Source: an uncultured Selenomonas sp. (lineage in GTDB: Bacteria; Bacillota; Negativicutes; Selenomonadales; Selenomonadaceae). From it: a stretch of DNA of 13,178 nt. Shown piece after piece: positions 1 to 6,679 of this stretch. Position 1 is the first letter of the stretch; each line of letters starts with the position of its first letter. The notes under the pieces are model-generated. The model had not been told where the DNA came from. It was given only the letters and a program-made list of their open reading frames with translations, and did not search any database. A program made the translations under genes and the position numbers. The DNA lies in assembly GCA_937915915.1 (NCBI GenBank), contig CALGGN010000232.1, positions 1-13,178 on the forward strand. The letters are read 5' to 3'.

Positions 1-692
1 GCATGAGCGCTATCACCGCCCTGACAGCGCAAAACACCACCGGAGTAACCGCCGTCATGCAGTCCCCGCCGGATTTTCTCGCTGCCCAATTGGACAGCGT
101 ATTTACGGATATTTTTCCCGATGCCATAAAGACCGGCATGGTATTCGACCGCGAGCTGATCGAAATCATCACGGACAGGCTTACACATTATCATGCCCAA
201 AATATCGTGGTCGACCCGGTCATGGTCGCCACCAGCGGAGCCAAACTGCTGAACGAAAATGCCATCTCGACTGTGAGGGAAAAACTCCTGCCGCTGGCCA
301 CAGTGATCACGCCCAATCTCATGGAGGCAGAAGTTCTGGCGAACATGGAAATCAGCAGCCATGAAACTATGATAACGGCCGCCCAAAAACTTTACGAATC
401 CTATGGCTGCAATGTGCTCTGCAAGGGCGGTCATCGCTTGCAGGATGCTGACGATTTGCTCTATACCGCTGACGGCGCTCTTTGGCTGAAGGGCAATCAT
501 ATCGATAATCCCAATACCCACGGCACCGGCTGCACGCTTTCCTCTGCCGTTGCCAGCCATCTGGCCAAGGGGGAAACACTGCCTGCTGCTGTAAAGAAGG
601 CAAAAGACTACATCACCGGCGCCCTCAAAGCTCACCTTGATTTGGGCCACGGCGCGGGGCCTCTGCATCATGGCTGGAACCTAACATTTTAA
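1..692 (+). CDS. thiD: Hydroxymethylpyrimidine/phosphomethylpyrimidine kinase, 5'-truncated by window edge
   Basis: Cytosolic ribokinase-fold enzyme that phosphorylates 4-amino-5-hydroxymethyl-2-methylpyrimidine and then its monophosphate, supplying the pyrimidine half of thiamine. The visible frame opens at base 3 with MSAITALTAQNTTGV, which in this family follows an N-terminal strand and the substrate loop (IAGSDxSGGAG type). About 30 residues therefore lie off-window, and the ATG at base 3 is internal. Visible family marks, counted from that Met: DPVMVATSG (71-79), the ITPN segment (102-105), KGGH (141-144) and the nucleotide/anion-hole signature HGTGCTLSSA (173-182), whose Cys177 is the family's conserved phosphate-site residue. 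It ends with TAA at 692. It converges on yifB, 79 bp away, and is the only plus-strand gene seen. No other thi gene is in view, so its operon cannot be judged. Confidence 0.95.
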   Translation, partial: MSAITALTAQNTTGVTAVMQSPPDFLAAQLDSVFTDIFPDAIKTGMVFDRELIEIITDRLTHYHAQNIVVDPVMVATSGAKLLNENAISTVREKLLPLATVITPNLMEAEVLANMEISSHETMITAAQKLYESYGCNVLCKGGHRLQDADDLLYTADGALWLKGNHIDNPNTHGTGCTLSSAVASHLAKGETLPAAVKKAKDYITGALKAHLDLGHGAGPLHHGWNLTF

Positions 693-771
693 ACCATTTT
701 CGTACCAAACGGCAAGCTCCATCATAACCTCAATCCACGCCCTTCAAACGGAAGGCGGCTGCGGATCACCA

Positions 772-2295
772 TCATTCAATTTGGATTCCTGATCGGAACT
801 GTATCGCCTCCCCGATGTGTTTGTCAGCGATGATATCGGATTTGTCCAAATCCGCAATCGTGCGGCTCACCTTGATCATCCGATCATAGGACCGCGCTGA
901 CAGGTGCAGCTGATTGAAAATCTGCTCCAATACGGATTGCGCGGATTTCGTCATGGGGCAGAATTTCCGGATTTGGGCATGATTCATTTGTGCGTTGGAA
1001 AAAATATGGCAGCGCCGGAATCGTTCCAACTGGAGTTCCCGCGCAGCGACGACACGTTTCCGTATCTCAGCCGAGGATTCTGCTTTTTGGGCGGAGCTTA
1101 AATCCTTGTATTCCACTCTCGCCACATGCACATGAATATCAATGCGGTCCAGAAGAGGCCCTGAAATCTTTCTCGTATAGCGCTTGATCTCATTCGGTGT
1201 GCATTCACAGATGTGGTCCGGATCTCCGTGCCAACCGCATGGGCATGGATTCATGCTGCAAATCAGGATGATGCTGGAAGGGAAAGTCAAGGTGGCATTG
1301 ACGCGGGAAACCGTGATTTTCCTGTCTTCCAAAGGTTCGCGAAGCACTTCCAGCGTGGTTTTCCCAAACTCTGGCAGTTCGTCTAGAAACAGGATCCCGT
1401 GATGGCTCAGTGTCACCTCACCCGGTCGCGGGATGCTGCCGCCACCGATCATGGCAGTGGTCGATATCGTGTGGTGCGGGCTGCGGAAAGGGCGCTGCTT
1501 CATCAATCCGCCATGCTGCGGCAGCATGCCCGCAATGCTGTAAATCTTCGTGACCTCCAGCGCTTCTTCCCGTGTCAGCTCCGGCAGAATGGAGCTCATG
1601 CGCCTGGCCAGCATCGTCTTGCCCGAGCCGGGAACTCCCGCCATAAGTACATTGTGTCCGCCCGCAGCGGCGATTTCCAAGGCACGTTTTGCCAGAAACT
1701 GCCCCTGCACATCTGCAAAATCATCCGTGAATTCCGGCTTCTCATCCTCTGCTGTCATCACGGGTTCTGCCGGCCGCAGAAGCTGTTTTCCCAACAGGCC
1801 GTCCACAAGCTCTGAGAGGGTGTCTACGGCGTATACTTCGATGCCGTCCACCAGCAGCGCCTCATTCGCATTCCCGGATGCCACAAAAATTTTTCGGAAG
1901 CCCATCTGCCTTGCGTTCACCGTCATGGGGAGAATGCCACGGATGCTTCTGAGCTTTCCTTCCAACGATAATTCCGCGGCGAACAGCGCATGTTCCATGC
2001 GTTCTTCTGCCACAATCCCATAGGCAGCCAGCAGCCCCATGGCAATGGGGAGATCGAGACCCGAGCTGTCCTTCCGTACATCCGCCGGAGCCAGATTGAT
2101 AGTGACCTTCTCCTGCTTCAACGCTATTCCCGCATTCTTGATCGCGGTCCTGACTCTCTCCTTCGATTCACGGACCGCGGTATCCGGCAGCCCAACGATA
2201 TCAAAGGCGGGCAGGCCGTTCGCACAGTCCACCTCGACGGTGATGAGCAGACCGTCTACCCCCATCGTCGTTGCTCCATAGGTTTTCGCATACAT
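772..2295 (-). CDS. comM: YifB/ComM family Mg-chelatase-like AAA+ ATPase
   Basis: 507-aa AAA+ ATPase of the YifB/ComM family. In naturally transformable bacteria, ComM is a hexameric helicase promoting branch migration during integration of incoming DNA; in other bacteria the role is less clear. Domains: N-terminal Lon-protease-like ChlI fold (about 1-165, opening MYAKTYGATTMGVDG), AAA+ core with Walker A GVPGSGKT (220-227) and Walker B ILFLDE (301-306), a Cys-rich insert starting MNPCPCG (348-354) and followed by HICEC (361-365), then LLDRIDIHV (381-389) with the sensor/arginine-finger region, and a helical C-terminal Mg_chelatase_C domain. The frame is open upstream to 2370, but I choose the ATG at 2295: it matches the family N-terminus, has a strong GGGAGGAAG site at 2300-2308, and lies just 16 nt after the yraN stop. 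The longer version would overlap yraN. It is full-length with no broken motif. Confidence 0.95.
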   Translation of the reverse strand: MYAKTYGATTMGVDGLLITVEVDCANGLPAFDIVGLPDTAVRESKERVRTAIKNAGIALKQEKVTINLAPADVRKDSSGLDLPIAMGLLAAYGIVAEERMEHALFAAELSLEGKLRSIRGILPMTVNARQMGFRKIFVASGNANEALLVDGIEVYAVDTLSELVDGLLGKQLLRPAEPVMTAEDEKPEFTDDFADVQGQFLAKRALEIAAAGGHNVLMAGVPGSGKTMLARRMSSILPELTREEALEVTKIYSIAGMLPQHGGLMKQRPFRSPHHTISTTAMIGGGSIPRPGEVTLSHHGILFLDELPEFGKTTLEVLREPLEDRKITVSRVNATLTFPSSIILICSMNPCPCGWHGDPDHICECTPNEIKRYTRKISGPLLDRIDIHVHVARVEYKDLSSAQKAESSAEIRKRVVAARELQLERFRRCHIFSNAQMNHAQIRKFCPMTKSAQSVLEQIFNQLHLSARSYDRMIKVSRTIADLDKSDIIADKHIGEAIQFRSGIQIE

Positions 2296-2299
2296 AAAT

Positions 2300-2308
2300 C
2301 TTCCTCCC
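2300..2308 (-). promoter_or_regulatory. Ribosome binding site fixing the yifB start
   Basis: GGGAGGAAG on the minus strand, 4 nt before the ATG at 2295 when counted from its last base, with the GGAGG core 7 nt away. It lies inside the short yraN-yifB gap. No comparable site precedes the upstream in-frame ATG at 2370, so this decides the shorter start. Confidence 0.75.
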
Positions 2309-2311
2309 GGT

Positions 2312-2677
2312 TCAAACTTCAAACGCCCCTTGGATATGACGCACTTCCCATGTCCTTTCAGGGCGCACATAGACCTCTATTACGTCAAAGCGGCAGGGAC
2401 ATCCCTCCAGATGCCTCTGCCGCAAGAAAAACTGCGCTGTCTTTATGATTTTTTGCTGCTTGAAAAAATTCACAGATTCCGCAGGAAATCCGCAATGCAG
2501 GCTTTTTCTCGTCTTAACCTCCACAAAGACGATGACATCCTGCTTCATGGCTATGATATCCAGCTCCCCGATTCGGACGCGGTAATTCTGTTCGCAAATC
2601 CTGTATCCGCGGGAACTGAGGTATTTTGCGGCAAGCGCTTCACCTCGCATGCCAAGCGTTTTGGTACTTTGGGACAT
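2312..2677 (-). CDS. yraN: UPF0102 family protein YraN (PD-(D/E)XK nuclease-like fold)
   Basis: 121-aa protein of the UPF0102/YraN family, a short Holliday-junction-resolvase-like PD-(D/E)XK fold whose cellular role is not settled. Typical order is visible: N-terminal G.RGE.LAA.YL..RGY helix (GMRGEALAAKYLSSRGY, residues 9-25), then RIGELDIIA (35-43) carrying the family E and D, VFVEVKTRK (50-58) carrying E and K of the nuclease motif, and a helical C-terminal half. The length is normal. The start ATG at 2677 has an AAAGGAG site (2687-2693) at 9-nt spacing. It sits directly upstream of yifB (16-nt gap), a frequent pairing in Bacillota and Negativicutes, so the two are probably co-transcribed from the promoter at 2714-2742. 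The family assignment is firm; nuclease activity in this protein is inferred only from the preserved motif residues. Confidence 0.94.
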   Translation of the reverse strand: MSQSTKTLGMRGEALAAKYLSSRGYRICEQNYRVRIGELDIIAMKQDVIVFVEVKTRKSLHCGFPAESVNFFKQQKIIKTAQFFLRQRHLEGCPCRFDVIEVYVRPERTWEVRHIQGAFEV

Positions 2678-2701
2678 GGATGGAATCTCCTTTAAAAGTT
2701 T

Positions 2702-2732
2702 TTTCTATGTAGAATTATATCCTGCATAGAAA
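2702..2732. promoter_or_regulatory. Inverted repeat around the yraN -10 box, possible operator
   Basis: Perfect 8-bp dyad TTTCTATG (2702-2709) and CATAGAAA (2725-2732), separated by 15 nt that contain the TATAAT box. Spacing of the arms, centre to centre, is 23 bp, about two helical turns. A protein bound here would cover the -10 box and start site. The dyad is seen directly; repression is inference. It could also be chance in AT-rich DNA. Confidence 0.4.
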
Positions 2733-2742
2733 GACATTTCAA
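2714..2742 (-). promoter_or_regulatory. Sigma-70-type promoter of yraN-yifB
   Basis: Minus strand: -35 TTGAAA (2742-2737), 17-nt spacer, -10 TATAAT (2719-2714). Five of six -35 positions and all six -10 positions match consensus, with ideal spacing. The expected start is near 2707, giving a leader of about 30 nt before the yraN ATG that contains its ribosome binding site. The -10 box lies between the arms of an 8-bp inverted repeat (2702-2732). Confidence 0.8.
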
Positions 2743-2878
2743 GAAGAATAATAAAAACATAGCAGAAATGTCCTCTTCAAAAGGACGATGTACAAATCAT
2801 GCACTGCCTGACAGGACGCATGTTTTGTTTCCATAGACGGGAAGGCACTGCGATATTGTCGGATGCAAATTCATCACA

Positions 2879-2980
2879 TCAGAGGACCACAAGCCTTGTG
2901 AAGTATTTCCCCGTAATGCCTATGAAAGCATTGTCCCTGACAATTTCAGCCAGCGACTTGATTTCATTTTCGCAGTCCAT
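2879..2980 (-). CDS. Short ORF, unknown, doubtful
   Basis: 33-codon ORF from ATG 2980 to TGA 2879, in the 330-bp gap between the membrane-protein gene and yraN. The product is MDCENEIKSLAEIV at its N-terminus, then a hydrophobic GIT segment and KYFTRLVVL at its end. A purine-rich GGGGGCGG lies just upstream but close to the ATG. I do not recognise it. It could be a small real protein, or an eroded remnant of a longer gene, since its sequence looks more like ordinary coding sequence than random DNA and ends abruptly. The rest of the gap (2743-2878) shows no coding signal I trust. Confidence 0.25.
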   Translation of the reverse strand: MDCENEIKSLAEIVRDNAFIGITGKYFTRLVVL

Positions 2981-3007
2981 ATGCCGCCCCCACTCTTGCG
3001 CTGCGCT

Positions 3008-3607
3008 TCATCCATACATATCAGCAAGATTGTGCATTACATATCCCATGATGGCTGCCATAGCAGCCGCATCTGTGATGAGCGGCACCATACCCCAGTA
3101 ATAGGCAGACTGCTCATCAATCTCATAGTAGAGCAGATAGGCGACAAGCCCAAGTATTGTAGCGCCTATGATGATTACCGCAGGAATCGTGTACGCTTGC
3201 AGAAAATCCGCCGCATATAAAGCATGGACAACCGCTGTCTCCATCACTGCCCACAAGACAATCAGCAGCAATTCTGATGTGGGCTTCCGTCCAAGAAGCC
3301 CCGCCGTGACACCAAGCAGCAGGAGATATGCGACAGCTCCTACCATTAGAATCCATTTCACATCATTAGTGTCATTCGGGAGCTGCATGCCACGAATGCC
3401 ATACGCATTGCAAAGAATCCCTGCAGCCGCGAATCCGACGGTCAAAAGGAGCAGACACCCTGCCCTTCCGCTGACAGCAGAGACGGTTTCTCCCGGACGA
3501 AAAGCAATGCTCCACCATGCCAGATAGAACAGGCAACAGAGCACCATGATGCCGTGACCTGCGCCAATCATGCGCATAGGAGCGGGAATTCCCTGAAACA
3601 TCGGCAT
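3008..3607 (-). CDS. Six-helix integral membrane protein, unknown function
   Basis: 199-aa polytopic membrane protein. Hydrophobic stretches that could each span the membrane lie at about residues 18-36, 49-69, 85-104, 110-132, 138-161 and 169-192. The loops are short, with a polar PNDTNDVKW loop (77-85) before the third helix and an acidic YEIDEQSAYY loop (161-170) before the last. There is no enzyme motif and no cleavable signal peptide that I can see. I do not recognise the family and propose no function. The start is chosen at ATG 3607, which has an AGAAGGAAG site just upstream; a GTG at 3622 in the same frame would overlap the DUF2905 gene's stop as GTGA. Either way the gene is tightly coupled to the DUF2905-type gene, suggesting a shared membrane role. 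No key feature is broken. Confidence 0.75.
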   Translation of the reverse strand: MPMFQGIPAPMRMIGAGHGIMVLCCLFYLAWWSIAFRPGETVSAVSGRAGCLLLLTVGFAAAGILCNAYGIRGMQLPNDTNDVKWILMVGAVAYLLLLGVTAGLLGRKPTSELLLIVLWAVMETAVVHALYAADFLQAYTIPAVIIIGATILGLVAYLLYYEIDEQSAYYWGMVPLITDAAAMAAIMGYVMHNLADMYG

Positions 3608-3618
3608 ACACTTCCTTC

Positions 3619-3792
3619 TCACTTATGAAAGAAATGAACGAGCAGACTGAGAATTATGCTTACGATGATGCAGGAGACAACAGGAAAGTGGAACGAGCCG
3701 TGAGTTCCTTCCCAATGAATATCTCCCGGCAGCCTGCCCAGCGGCTCCATGATTTCCCAAACAGGCAAATGGCGCTCACTCTTTGCTTCCAT
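3619..3792 (-). CDS. Small DUF2905-type membrane protein
   Basis: 57-aa product from ATG 3792 to TGA 3619. The central RLPGDIHWEG (20-29), then FHFPVVSCIIVSIILSLL (34-51) and a short basic tail match the C-terminal half of the DUF2905 family (small membrane proteins with a PGDI...F.FP signature before a terminal transmembrane helix). Typical family members start with an additional N-terminal helix. Here the N-terminus is instead polar (MEAKSERHLPVWEI), so either this is a short variant or the first helix was lost; an in-frame TAG seven codons upstream excludes a simple extension. The function of the family is unknown. The stop lies 11 nt before the ATG of the six-helix membrane protein gene, so the two look like one operon. 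The start context has only a weak AGAAGAG site. Confidence 0.7.
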   Translation of the reverse strand: MEAKSERHLPVWEIMEPLGRLPGDIHWEGTHGSFHFPVVSCIIVSIILSLLVHFFHK

Positions 3793-3856
3793 CCGCGTTT
3801 TCGTTCTCTTCTATCAAAATTTCATCGCATAAGCCTATGCAATCATCACAGATATT

Positions 3857-4081
3857 TCAGCAACTGCTCTTCCCCAGCTTGGGATGCTTTGTCTGCTTCA
3901 ATGCCCTCACCCTTATAAGCCGTATGGCTTCCTTGAGATCGACATCCGACCTGTCGCCATCATTTTCGTAGACGAGCAGGGGACTTGCTGCGCCGATCTC
4001 GCTTCCCGGCATGTAGACATATTCCCTGGTTTCGCTGTCACCAAAAATAACCCCTGCCCTCAATTCCGACTCGATTATCAT
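3857..4081 (-). CDS. Small protein of unknown function downstream of yolD
   Basis: 74-aa product from ATG 4081 (MIIESELRAGVIFG) to TGA 3857, mostly acidic and hydrophilic with a basic end (QTKHPKLGKSSC). The frame extends to a GTG at 4126, but the ATG has a GGAGG site 11 nt upstream that also contains the stop of the preceding 37-codon ORF, a typical coupled arrangement. The N-terminal half looks like a beta-rich core (SELRAGVIFGDSETREYVYM) followed by a helix rich in D, E, K and R (DRSDVDLKEAIRLIRV). I recognise no family. It would be the last gene of the polymerase-yolD unit, 64 nt before the DUF2905-type gene. It could also be the preserved end of a longer, eroded gene. Confidence 0.5.
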   Translation of the reverse strand: MIIESELRAGVIFGDSETREYVYMPGSEIGAASPLLVYENDGDRSDVDLKEAIRLIRVRALKQTKHPKLGKSSC

Positions 4082-4089
4082 CTGGGGCT

Positions 4090-4203
4090 TCACCTCCAAT
4101 ATCCTCGTTTCATCTTCGGCTGACACCTATGCAATGCACCCAAATTATATTGTGACTTGCCATCTTTGCGTCCTTTGAAAATTTTCAATTCTCTTCGTTC
4201 CAT
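4090..4203 (-). CDS. 37-aa basic ORF, doubtful
   Basis: ORF from ATG 4203 to TGA 4090. Its ATG follows the stop of the 45-aa ORF with no base between (TAA then ATG), and its own stop lies within the likely ribosome binding site of the 74-aa gene. The product is strongly basic (MERRELKIFKGRKDGK at the start, KMKRGYWR at the end). I recognise nothing. The packing argues for translation, the short length argues against; a degraded gene is equally possible. Confidence 0.3.
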   Translation of the reverse strand: MERRELKIFKGRKDGKSQYNLGALHRCQPKMKRGYWR

Positions 4204-4341
4204 TTAGCGAACTTCTTTTGAAAAGGATTCTTGTCCGGAAGGAAGCTCCACGTATATCTTAACGCGAGGCATGTGGGGAAAAATCAGTTCGATAATGGAC
4301 AGCTTCACCCCCGGCATGGCCGCCTTTACAATAGGAATCAT
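4204..4341 (-). CDS. 45-aa protein coupled to yolD, unknown
   Basis: ORF from ATG 4341 to TAA 4204. The ATG shares one base with the yolD-like stop (TGATG), the classical layout of stop-start translational coupling, and no separate ribosome binding site is needed or seen. The product begins MIPIVKAAMPGVKLSIIELI, has FPHMPRVKIYVELPSG in the middle and a charged end. It looks like genuine protein sequence, with a helix followed by a strand, but I recognise no family. By position it may serve with the YolD-like protein and the polymerase. Missed by common length cut-offs. Confidence 0.5.
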   Translation of the reverse strand: MIPIVKAAMPGVKLSIIELIFPHMPRVKIYVELPSGQESFSKEVR

Positions 4342-4763
4342 CACAGCCAATTCATTACATCAGGTATCAACGGACTACACACATGCCGGATGCTGCCCAA
4401 GCTGATCTCCAGCCCGTCCATCATGGTCAGCTTCCCCTCCACGGTGTCAACTTTCTTAATCCTGCCGCTTATCGTATGATATGTACCGCCTGATTTTTTT
4501 CTGTCCTCGACAAAATACTCTACGCTTACCGGCGGGTGTTTTTCCAGCAGAAGGACCTGCCGGAAAATCTCATTCATGAGTTCCTTTTTGTCCTCCGTCA
4601 GCTCAGTCTTCGCATCTGTCAGTCTTGCTGTCTCTGCGGCAAGCGCCTCATACCCTGTCAACGCCGCAAAGGGCGCGAACTGCGCAGCCCTTTTTTCCAA
4701 TGACATAGGCTTATGACGTGTGGAAACTGGGCGGTCAAAAGTGATAATGTCATCATATTTCAT
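4341..4763 (-). CDS. YolD-like family protein
   Basis: 140-aa protein placed in the YolD-like group by RAAQFAPFAALTGYEA (25-40), the characteristic R.AAQFAPF.AL segment. This family in Bacillota is regularly encoded beside Y-family (UvrX/UmuC-type) polymerases and is thought to act as a UmuD-like partner, a functional idea rather than a proven one. Residues 40-70 form a charged helix; the C-terminal half (80-128) looks beta-rich (VEYFVEDRKKSGGTYHTISG) and could be the small barrel-like part. The ATG at 4763 follows an AGAGGGGA site, and the polymerase stop is 11 nt upstream, so the two genes form one unit. The stop overlaps the ATG of the next small ORF. Family call fairly firm; exact activity unknown. 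Confidence 0.8.
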   Translation of the reverse strand: MKYDDIITFDRPVSTRHKPMSLEKRAAQFAPFAALTGYEALAAETARLTDAKTELTEDKKELMNEIFRQVLLLEKHPPVSVEYFVEDRKKSGGTYHTISGRIKKVDTVEGKLTMMDGLEISLGSIRHVCSPLIPDVMNWL

Positions 4764-4774
4764 GATATTCCCCT

Positions 4775-6295
4775 CTACGCTCTGTGTCCTCCCACTTGGC
4801 CGTTGCGCTCTCTGGCAGTGGCTCCCGGCAGAAGGTTCATGCCTTTCAGCATGGCGTTCTTGCCGTATTTATCTTTTATGGCCAGTACGGTTTTCTGCAG
4901 GGCTTTCTCTTTCCTCCGCGCCGCCTCCTTACGAGCCTTTTCAGCTTCATATCCTGCCACATCCGCGAAAAGATCGATTTCGACAGGTTCTTCCTGCACC
5001 TTCAAGAGTTCTCCCTCGCTCAGAATGTTGGCAGCCGTGACGGTCAATCGACGCACCAAAAGGCTCTTGTCTGCAATCCTGTCATAAAGAATCCTCATGG
5101 CCTCCATAATGGCCATCGTTGACGAGGTAGGTTCCTCCAGATTGATAGAGCCATGAGCCGGGGCCGGCACTTTGCGTCCATAATGATCGGTGACAACTTT
5201 CCCCTTATACAGCATAGCCCTGCTGCCTTTAAGATTGTCGATGTCATAGCCGATATCAAGCACAAGCTGAGGCGCAACATACCCCTTCGCCACCAAGTCC
5301 AGGGAAAGCTGGTCTGTCATTTCCAAAGCCACAAGCCTTGCTTTGTCCGGCTCGTAGGGCGATTGCAGCACTTGACCGGAGCTTAGACTGGTGGATTTGG
5401 GCTGATAGGCTTTTATCATCTCGATGGTGGTAGGCTCATACCCCCAAGCGTGGTCTATTAGGAGTTCAGCGTTGACACCAAACTCCTTATAAAGCAGTTC
5501 CTCGTTAAAAAAATCCGTTGCCTTGCCAAGAGAGCAACGGGCAATATCCCCCATTGTAAAAAGTTGGTATTTCTCAAGGCGCTTGGCAATGCCCTTCCCC
5601 ACACGCCAGAAATCTGTGATAGGACGATGCTCCCACAGCTTCCTGCGGTAGCTCATCTCGTCGAGTTCAGCAATGCGCACGCCGTCTTTGTCGGCTGGCA
5701 TGTGTTTCGCCACAATGTCCATAGCAATCTTCGCAAGATACATATTCGTGCCTATACCAGCAGTTGCAGTAATGTCGGTTTCCCGCAAGACCTCCTGCAC
5801 CAGCTTCATGGTCAAATCGTGGGGAGAAAGCCCGTAAAGCTTCAAATACCTTGTCAAATCTATGAAGACTTCATCTATGGAATAGATATGAATGTCTTCC
5901 GGTGCAATATATTTCAGGTAAACAGAATAAATATGTGTGCTGTAGGTCATGTACTTCGCCATCTGCGGAGGTGCGACGATATAATCCAGCTCCAACGATG
6001 GCTCAGCGGCCAGCTCAGAGGCGCTGAATGATTTTCCTTTGAGCTGGTGTCCAGGCGCAGCATACTTTCTCTTTCCATTCACCAAGGCCACCTGCTGCAC
6101 CACCTCGAAGAGCCGGGGGCGGCCAGGAATGCCACAGGCTTTAAGGGAGGGAGATACTGCAAGGCAAATGGTCTTGTCTGTTCTTGTGGGGTCGGCCACA
6201 ACCAAGTTTGTATCCAGAGGGTCGAGGCCCCGCTCCCTGCACTCAACCGAGGCATAAAAACTTTTGAGATCTATGGCGACGTAGCTTCTTTCCAT
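4775..6295 (-). CDS. Y-family DNA polymerase (UmuC/DinB-like, ImpB/MucB/SamB)
   Basis: 506-aa translesion polymerase that copies past damaged bases, low-fidelity and without proofreading. Palm motif I VAIDLKSFYASVE (6-18) has catalytic Asp9; the second metal-binding motif YSIDEVFIDL (138-147) has Asp141 and Glu142; then TAGIGTNMYLAKIA (178-191), a helix-hairpin-helix thumb element FWRVGKGIAKRL (229-240), and a little-finger/C-terminal region with a basic helix AEKARKEAARRKEKAL (451-466). All catalytic acids are present and the gene appears intact. Its length and YolD neighbour fit the UvrX/UmuC-like branch of Bacillota rather than classical DinB (about 350 aa). The start ATG 6295 has an excellent AAGGGAGG site at 6-nt spacing; the upstream in-frame ATG at 6331 has none. 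I looked for a LexA/DinR-type box upstream and found no convincing one, so damage induction is plausible but not shown. Confidence 0.93.
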   Translation of the reverse strand: MERSYVAIDLKSFYASVECRERGLDPLDTNLVVADPTRTDKTICLAVSPSLKACGIPGRPRLFEVVQQVALVNGKRKYAAPGHQLKGKSFSASELAAEPSLELDYIVAPPQMAKYMTYSTHIYSVYLKYIAPEDIHIYSIDEVFIDLTRYLKLYGLSPHDLTMKLVQEVLRETDITATAGIGTNMYLAKIAMDIVAKHMPADKDGVRIAELDEMSYRRKLWEHRPITDFWRVGKGIAKRLEKYQLFTMGDIARCSLGKATDFFNEELLYKEFGVNAELLIDHAWGYEPTTIEMIKAYQPKSTSLSSGQVLQSPYEPDKARLVALEMTDQLSLDLVAKGYVAPQLVLDIGYDIDNLKGSRAMLYKGKVVTDHYGRKVPAPAHGSINLEEPTSSTMAIMEAMRILYDRIADKSLLVRRLTVTAANILSEGELLKVQEEPVEIDLFADVAGYEAEKARKEAARRKEKALQKTVLAIKDKYGKNAMLKGMNLLPGATARERNGQVGGHRA

Positions 6296-6301
6296 GAGCT
6301 G

Positions 6302-6309
6302 CCTCCCTT
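6302..6309 (-). promoter_or_regulatory. Ribosome binding site fixing the polymerase start
   Basis: AAGGGAGG on the minus strand, ending 6 nt before ATG 6295. It supports MERSYVAID as the true N-terminus over the ATG at 6331, which would add 12 residues unlike the family. Confidence 0.75.
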
Positions 6310-6417
6310 CGGATGATTTCTTGGCTGACATGTATCAAGGGAAACGGAAGAGGGCGCATGGCTTCGCCACCGGGCTGTCGTATTTCGCTTCTTTTCACAT
6401 GGAGCCATTTTGCGTCT

Positions 6418-6649
6418 CTACCATCCCGCTTCCAGCCCTTGCGATTGGAATGCTTCACGTAGGACGAAGCCCTTGATGGGAGCTGGATTTCCCTCCAGCA
6501 TGACCAACGAAATTTCGCTGATGGATGAGGAATCAGAAACTCACAGCAATGCCTTTATGGTCAGAGAACGATTCGTCCAGATTACACTCTGTAATTTGGG
6601 GAGCGGAAGCAGAGACGAACTCATATTTTCCTTCCCTATTATCAATCAT
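6418..6649 (-). pseudogene. Possible broken small gene between hsdS and the polymerase
   Basis: Two short open frames abut here. The first runs from ATG 6649 to TGA 6533 (38 codons, MIDNREGKYEFVSASAPQIT at its start). The second, in another frame, is open just upstream of that stop and ends at TAG 6418 (its end reads KGFVLREAFQSQGLEAGW). The first frame's stop and the preceding stop of the second frame are only about 10 nt apart, so one single-base indel in that spot would join them into a product of about 75 aa. Both parts look like ordinary protein sequence. I recognise no family. The ATG is 30 nt after the hsdS stop, so it could be a fourth gene of the hsd unit, or an old neighbour of the polymerase. 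A third frame (6243-6458, GTG start) overlaps and cannot be excluded. The remaining bases to 6296 show nothing else clear. Confidence 0.35.
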
Positions 6650-6679
6650 AAAGTCAACTTAAGCCTCATCAGCGTTTTT

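Noticed and set aside
738..757. Hairpin CGCCCTTC-loop-GAAGGCG between thiD and yifB as a two-way terminator
   Set aside because: The stem has a bulge and neither side is followed by a run of T; too weak to call, though the convergent position is right.
3829..3842. GCATAAGCCTATGC inverted repeat upstream of the DUF2905-type gene
   Set aside because: Only 5-bp arms with a 4-nt loop, no T tract, and no promoter boxes placed sensibly around it; expected by chance at this length.
3625..3971. Plus-strand ORFs of 97 and 62 codons
   Set aside because: Antisense to the DUF2905-type gene, whose signature explains the sequence better.
6243..6458. 71-codon minus-strand ORF (GTG start) overlapping the polymerase 5' end
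   Set aside because: It overlaps the polymerase start by about 50 nt in another frame and lacks a ribosome site and known family; probably a shadow, although a small upstream gene cannot be fully excluded.
6565..6580. GAACGATTCGTCC as a LexA/DinR-type box upstream of the polymerase
   Set aside because: The two halves do not form the GAAC-N4-GTTC dyad, and it lies more than 260 bp from the start codon.
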